Shown here: positions 60,580 through 64,000 of the stretch, in pieces
How the letters are laid out: each line of letters begins with the position of its first letter
Position numbering within the stretch: the stretch's first letter is position 1
Source of the DNA: Pseudomonas alliivorans
GTDB lineage: Bacteria > Pseudomonadota > Gammaproteobacteria > Pseudomonadales > Pseudomonadaceae
NCBI RefSeq assembly: GCF_017826695.1
Contig: NZ_JAFFZW010000009.1
Coordinates: 153,579 to 217,578, forward strand
Direction: 5' to 3'
Length of the DNA: 64,000 bases
The notes under the pieces: model-generated
The model's input: the letters and a program-made list of their open reading frames with translations, nothing else
What the model was told of the DNA's origin: nothing
Databases searched by the model: none
Position numbers and translations under genes: made by a program

Positions 60580-60948
60580 TTAGCCAACAATCAAGGAAAC
60601 AAGCCAGCCGAGCAGGGAATCAAGCCCCCACAACAGCAACGCCATAACCAGAACAACAGCCACAACAATCAGCGTGGTCTGCGTGGTTTCTTGGCGAGTA
60701 GGCCAAACGACTTTACGGATCTCGGCACGCGCTTCCTTCGCCAGAACGAAAAAAGACTTGCCCTTGCCAGTCTGCAGAGCGACGAACGCAGCTGCAGCAG
60801 CGATAACAAGGAGAGCGAGAACACGGTACAGGATCGGCTCAGCAGAATAGTACTGATTACCGACAACACCCACGACGACCAAAACGACTACGAGGAGCCA
60901 CTTCAGCATATCAAAGCGAGAGTCTGATGCTTCAGCCTTGGGATTCAT
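60580..60948 (-). CDS. secE: Sec translocon subunit SecE
   Basis: The 122-aa SecE has three membrane helices as in E. coli and the conserved cytosolic amphipathic motif EARAEIRKVVWPTRQETTQT before the last helix, which clamps SecY. It is transcribed after tRNA-Trp from a promoter at 61092-61120. Confidence 0.96.
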   Translation of the reverse strand: MNPKAEASDSRFDMLKWLLVVVLVVVGVVGNQYYSAEPILYRVLALLVIAAAAAFVALQTGKGKSFFVLAKEARAEIRKVVWPTRQETTQTTLIVVAVVLVMALLLWGLDSLLGWLVSLIVG

Positions 60949-60994
60949 CTACGGAGATCCTGTGAAAAGAAAGCCAGATTACATCTAGGAAATC

Positions 60995-61070
60995 TGGCAG
61001 GTCAGGAGGGAATCGAACCCCCAACCTACGGTTTTGGAGACCGTCGCTCTGCCAATTGAGCTACTGACCT
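60995..61070 (-). tRNA. tRNA-Trp (CCA)
   Basis: A 76-nt cloverleaf is read on the minus strand. The acceptor arm is AGGTCAG/CTGACCT, the anticodon loop CTCCAAA has CCA at 34-36, the T-loop is GGTTCGATTCC, and CCA is encoded at the 3' end. It leads the trpT-secE-nusG unit. Confidence 0.97.
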
Positions 61071-61091
61071 AAAAGCAAAATCAGGCCGACC

Positions 61092-61120
61092 ATTATGCGG
61101 ACCTGACAACAGTATTTCAA
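61092..61120 (-). promoter_or_regulatory. Promoter of the tRNA-Trp-secE-nusG unit
   Basis: On the minus strand TTGAAA (61120-61115) and CATAAT (61097-61092) are 17 bp apart. The start would be about 15 nt before the mature tRNA. A GC-rich stretch after the -10 resembles a stringent discriminator. Confidence 0.75.
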
Positions 61121-61196
61121 CACCTTATTCAAATCTCACCAACCAATGGCACCGACTTGAACAGCTCCAGGTAAATGGCGCACTGCGCACCTACCT

Positions 61197-61229
61197 AAAA
61201 CAAAGGCAGATATTTTCATATCTGCCTTT
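61197..61229 (-). terminator. Terminator of the tRNA-Tyr-Gly-Thr unit
   Basis: AAAGGCAGATAT and ATATCTGCCTTT form a perfect 12-bp stem with a TTTC loop; on the minus strand GTTTT follows. It lies 6 bp after tRNA-Thr. Confidence 0.88.
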
Positions 61230-61234
61230 AGCAA

Positions 61235-61310
61235 TGGAGCTCTTGAGCGGATTCGAACCGCTGACCTCACCCTTACCAAGGGTGTGCTCTACCAACTGAG
61301 CTACAAGAGC
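61235..61310 (-). tRNA. tRNA-Thr (GGT)
   Basis: A 76-nt tRNA on the minus strand has acceptor GCTCTTG/CAAGAGC, anticodon loop TTGGTAA with GGT at 34-36, and encoded CCA. It is third in the tRNA-Tyr-Gly-Thr cluster. Confidence 0.97.
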
Positions 61311-61336
61311 AATACAATCTGCATAAGCTGCAAACA

Positions 61337-61410
<74 letters not shown>

Positions 61411-61434
61411 GCAATTTGCAGCTCGCGCTAAATC

Positions 61435-61519
<85 letters not shown>

Positions 61520-61532
61520 TGAGCAGGGCAGC

Positions 61533-61561
61533 ATTCTCAACTCATGCCACCCTTCTGTCAA
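61533..61561 (-). promoter_or_regulatory. Promoter of the tRNA-Tyr-Gly-Thr cluster
   Basis: On the minus strand a perfect TTGACA (61561-61556) and GAGAAT (61538-61533) are 17 bp apart. It is followed by GCTGCCCTGC, a GC-rich discriminator, and the mature tRNA-Tyr starts about 8 nt after the expected +1. Confidence 0.78.
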
Positions 61562-61661
61562 CCTTTTTCTCAGTAAAAACCTGAGGTTACATGCGTTGAC
61601 GCTTTCTGCTTCGTTTGCAAGACTTTCACCTCACTGCGAAGCGGGCGCCATTCTATGCAAA

Positions 61662-62090
61662 CTATTCAGCAGTTGCAATGCCCTCGCATGACATTATTTT
61701 GTTTTTTAGCTGAGGGAAGTCCTGAGCCAGCTGATTGATCACTCCCGACTCGACAAGGCGCCGACTTTCGGGCGCGATCCTCAACCAGTAACCCGTACCA
61801 GCGGCTGGCTGCAGTGCCTGGAACTGTGACTGAATGTCCAGGCTGTTGAGTCGCTGCTCCACCGCACGAGCATCTTCCGGACGCGAGAAACCGCCCAGGT
61901 AAAGGCAATTCGAATCGACATCTCGTGGCAAATGCGCGGGGTCCGACTCGCTGAGCAGGCGTATGTCCTGTTGCGGAGCGCGATGCAATGACAACGGAAG
62001 CACTTCCTTCGCCCGCAGAGGCGCCTCTTGCTGATGCCAGATGTAGTAAAAGCCATTCAACATCAATAGAAGGAGAAACAACCAACGCAT
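61662..62090 (-). CDS. SPOR-domain membrane-anchored protein
   Basis: The 142-aa protein has an N-terminal membrane helix (MRWLFLLLLMLNGFYYIWH) and a C-terminal SPOR-like fold of about 75 residues (CLYLGGFSRPEDARAVEQRL, YWLRIAPES) that normally binds denuded peptidoglycan glycans. TGAGG sits 5 nt before the ATG at 62090; the frame extends upstream into coaX without support. It is third in a birA-coaX-SPOR operon, 7 bp after coaX. It corresponds to PA4278 in gene order. Confidence 0.85.
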   Translation of the reverse strand: MRWLFLLLLMLNGFYYIWHQQEAPLRAKEVLPLSLHRAPQQDIRLLSESDPAHLPRDVDSNCLYLGGFSRPEDARAVEQRLNSLDIQSQFQALQPAAGTGYWLRIAPESRRLVESGVINQLAQDFPQLKNKIMSCEGIATAE

Positions 62091-62097
62091 AGAAACC

Positions 62098-62847
62098 TCA
62101 GGGCAGCGGGCAAGCCAGGGCCAGACCGACAAAAACCAGATCAGGGACAATACGCGCGCCCGGGAGGACATCCGCGATCAGACTCGCATCCCCTCCGGTG
62201 ACAAACACGGCAAATTCCCCCCCCCAGTACGCCCTCGCTATCTCCAGCTGCGTCAATGCAAACCCCCGGATCATAAGAGAGCAACCTCGCTCTACCGCTT
62301 CAGCAGTCGAACGACCAGGAACAAGGTCTGTCAGGGCTCGCCGGGCCGTTGCATCGTCATACCTTATACGACGCGTGTGAGTACGCAATTGATCACGCAT
62401 CAGGGGCATGCCGGGGCATATGAACCCACCCAGGTGCCCGCCATCAGAAGCCACGAAGTCAGACGTGACAGCAGTACCAAGATCGATGACCAGACAGGCC
62501 TTTTGAACGCCATGGTAGGCACCCACAAAGGCCAGCCAGCGATCAAGCCCAAGCCGCTCGAATTCCTCGTAGCCATTCACAACGCCTGCCAGCTCACGCG
62601 CCGGCAAGGCACAGACTGGTCTTACGCCGAAAACACTGGAGAGAACAGACACCAGCGCATCTGTCTCTGCAGCATTGCGTACACTCACCAGGCGACAATG
62701 ACTCAACGTCAGATCAGGCAGCCTCTGAAGGCTGTCCAGCAACGCACCGTCCGAATCGACGACGCCACCGGCCAGCACCACAGCATCGCTTCGCCCGATT
62801 ACACGCCACTTGATGAAGCTGTTGCCGCAGTCAAGTTCAAGAATCAT
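62098..62847 (-). CDS. coaX: Type III pantothenate kinase
   Basis: The 249-aa CoaX has the phosphate-binding LDCGNSFIKWR at 5-15, GLDRWLAFVGA for the substrate site and DLGTAVTSDFV for the second nucleotide motif, then GGFICPGMPLM. It catalyses the first step of CoA synthesis. Its start overlaps the birA stop by 11 bp, so the two are translationally coupled. Confidence 0.95.
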   Translation of the reverse strand: MILELDCGNSFIKWRVIGRSDAVVLAGGVVDSDGALLDSLQRLPDLTLSHCRLVSVRNAAETDALVSVLSSVFGVRPVCALPARELAGVVNGYEEFERLGLDRWLAFVGAYHGVQKACLVIDLGTAVTSDFVASDGGHLGGFICPGMPLMRDQLRTHTRRIRYDDATARRALTDLVPGRSTAEAVERGCSLMIRGFALTQLEIARAYWGGEFAVFVTGGDASLIADVLPGARIVPDLVFVGLALACPLP

Positions 62848-63796
62848 CGCGCAACCTCAGGCTGAGCTCACCACCACTAAAGCTTTTTTCCACGCCACCC
62901 ACTTCCAAACGCAATGCGCCGAGCGCATCAATACCCAAGACAATGCCGTTCACAGGTTCAACGCCCGAGAGCAACGTAACTGCCGATCCCTGCCACAGAT
63001 GACCACGCTCCCACTCATCACGAAATGCCTCGAATCCCTTTTGGCGGTGCTCAACCAGATACGACTCGATCTTCAGACTCATTCGAGCAGCCAGCTCATT
63101 GCGATCCACAAACGTACCGGTTTCGAGACGAATGGATGTCCAGGACTGATCGACCTCGGCGGAAAGCTGCATGTTCACATTGACACCCACGCCGATTATC
63201 ACATGACAAACGTCAGCAGGATCTCCAATCAACTCAAGCAATATTCCGGCGATCTTCTTTCTACCTACCAGAACGTCGTTGGGCCATTTCAGACCCGCTC
63301 CCTCAACACCGATGTCACGAAGGACATTCATGACCGCCAGGCCTATGAGCAGACTGAGACCTTCCAGCTGGCGCATACCGCCGTCGATGCGAAGCACCAG
63401 GCTGTAATACATGTTTGCCGCAAAAGGGCTCACCCATTTACGACCACGCCGCCCTCTTCCCGAGGTTTGCCGCTCAGCCAGAACGAGAGCAGGCATGCTG
63501 CAATCACGGGAGATAAGCCGCGCTGCTTCGGCATTGGTGGAATCAACAGAGTCGCAGATATGAAACGACCAGCCATCCGGAAGAGCGAGATGCGACAACA
63601 CGTCGCCATCCAGCAGAGAAATAGGCGTGGCGAGCTTATAACCTCGTCCACGCACTTTATGAATTTCGATACCCAGATCCGTCTCGAGCAGTTGAAGCTG
63701 TTTCCAGACGGCGCTTCGGCTGATTCCGAGGGCATCTCCCAAGACCTGTCCTGAATGAAAGGCCCCATCAGCAATAAGCTTCAACAACGTCAGCAT
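62837..63796 (-). CDS. birA: Biotin-protein ligase / biotin repressor
   Basis: The 319-aa protein has an N-terminal winged helix-turn-helix (SGQVLGDALGISRSAVWKQL at about 15-34). The biotinoyl-AMP loop GRGRRGRKW lies at 113-121, KWPNDVLVGRKKIAGIL carries the catalytic Lys, and a C-terminal SH3-like domain ends it. The start at 63796 is chosen by family N-terminus and an AAGG about 10 nt upstream. It both attaches biotin to carboxylases and likely represses bio genes. It lies next to the rRNA operon. Confidence 0.95.
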   Translation of the reverse strand: MLTLLKLIADGAFHSGQVLGDALGISRSAVWKQLQLLETDLGIEIHKVRGRGYKLATPISLLDGDVLSHLALPDGWSFHICDSVDSTNAEAARLISRDCSMPALVLAERQTSGRGRRGRKWVSPFAANMYYSLVLRIDGGMRQLEGLSLLIGLAVMNVLRDIGVEGAGLKWPNDVLVGRKKIAGILLELIGDPADVCHVIIGVGVNVNMQLSAEVDQSWTSIRLETGTFVDRNELAARMSLKIESYLVEHRQKGFEAFRDEWERGHLWQGSAVTLLSGVEPVNGIVLGIDALGALRLEVGGVEKSFSGGELSLRLRDDS

Positions 63797-63881
63797 GTAA
63801 GGATCGCCTTGCAATAAGGCACGCATGATAGCCACGCAGAAGCACAATGCATAGAAACGAACGGGCGATTTTTGAAACGCG

Positions 63882-63922
63882 AAAAAGACAAAACCCCTCA
63901 CCGCGCAAGCGATGAGGGGTTT
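63882..63922 (-). terminator. rRNA operon terminator after 5S
   Basis: AAACCCCTCA and TGAGGGGTTT form a 10-bp stem around a GC-rich 12-nt loop; on the minus strand TTTTGTCTTTTTC follows. Confidence 0.92.
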
Positions 63923-63930
63923 CGGAATTG

Positions 63931-64000
63931 AATCTTGACGATGACCTACTCTCACATGGGGAAACCCCACACTACCATCGGCGATGCATCGTTTCACTGC
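63931..64000 (-). rRNA. rrf: 5S ribosomal RNA, 3' part (cut by window edge)
   Basis: The minus strand reads AAACGATGCATCGCCGATGG, then GTAGTGTGGGGTTTCCCC and GAGAGTAGGTCATCGTCAAG, the conserved 3' half of 5S rRNA. The 3' end is put near 63931. The 5' half and presumably 23S and 16S lie beyond the right edge. Confidence 0.95.

Noticed and set aside
63797..63997. N-terminal extension of BirA towards the 5S gene
   Set aside because: It would translate the rRNA terminator and 5S sequence; the family start is at 63796.

Overview
The window reads as a fluorescent-pseudomonad chromosome, most likely a member of the Pseudomonas syringae complex. This rests on gene order (ompW/oprG next to an epimerase pair; ssb, MFS, uvrA, bfr, katA, rplQ as in P. 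aeruginosa PA4232-PA4237; birA, coaX, SPOR gene, tRNAs, secE, nusG), on typical Pseudomonas protein lengths (RpoB 1357 aa, RpoC 1399 aa, EF-Tu 397 aa) and on moderately high GC. The species call is inference. I see no insertion sequences, prophage, CRISPR array or other clear horizontal-transfer signature.

Left part (1-9520). The window opens inside the last codons of a gene followed by an ABC ATPase, an FtsX-type permease and a DUF3299 lipoprotein-like gene. This is the layout of the zinc-starvation operon PA4063-PA4066. An OmpW/OprG porin with an ANR-like promoter box follows. On the minus strand come an SDR epimerase with an overlapping RmlD-like partner that lacks the catalytic Tyr/Lys, a large MscS-family channel, and a DoxX protein divergent from an alpha/beta hydrolase.

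Metabolic part (9691-25336). A two-gene SDR plus fumarylacetoacetase-family operon resembles the last two steps of non-phosphorylating L-fucose breakdown. After a methyltransferase comes the most interesting accessory locus: a TonB-dependent receptor, a ROK repressor, and a tightly overlapping ugpBAEC-like ABC operon. That operon continues into a cytosolic glycerophosphodiesterase (UgpQ type) and an inositol-monophosphatase-family enzyme. A perfect 9-bp inverted repeat lies between repressor and operon. Together these could take up a glycerophosphodiester such as glycerophosphoinositol across both membranes and dismantle it. An old-yellow-enzyme reductase, ssb and a YajR-like MFS exporter follow, then uvrA divergently on the plus strand.

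Right part (28490-64000, nearly all minus strand). Here lie a ferritin-like bacterioferritin, catalase, and the alpha, spc, S10 and str ribosomal operons, then rpoBC, rplKAJL, nusG, secE, tRNA-Trp, tRNA-Thr/Gly/Tyr, a SPOR protein, coaX, birA and the 3' end of a 5S rRNA gene (the rRNA operon continues beyond the right edge). Strong sigma-70 promoters with 17-bp spacers sit immediately after hairpins at four operon boundaries. The tufB copy found next to tRNA-Thr in other pseudomonads is absent, so only one tuf gene is present in this window.
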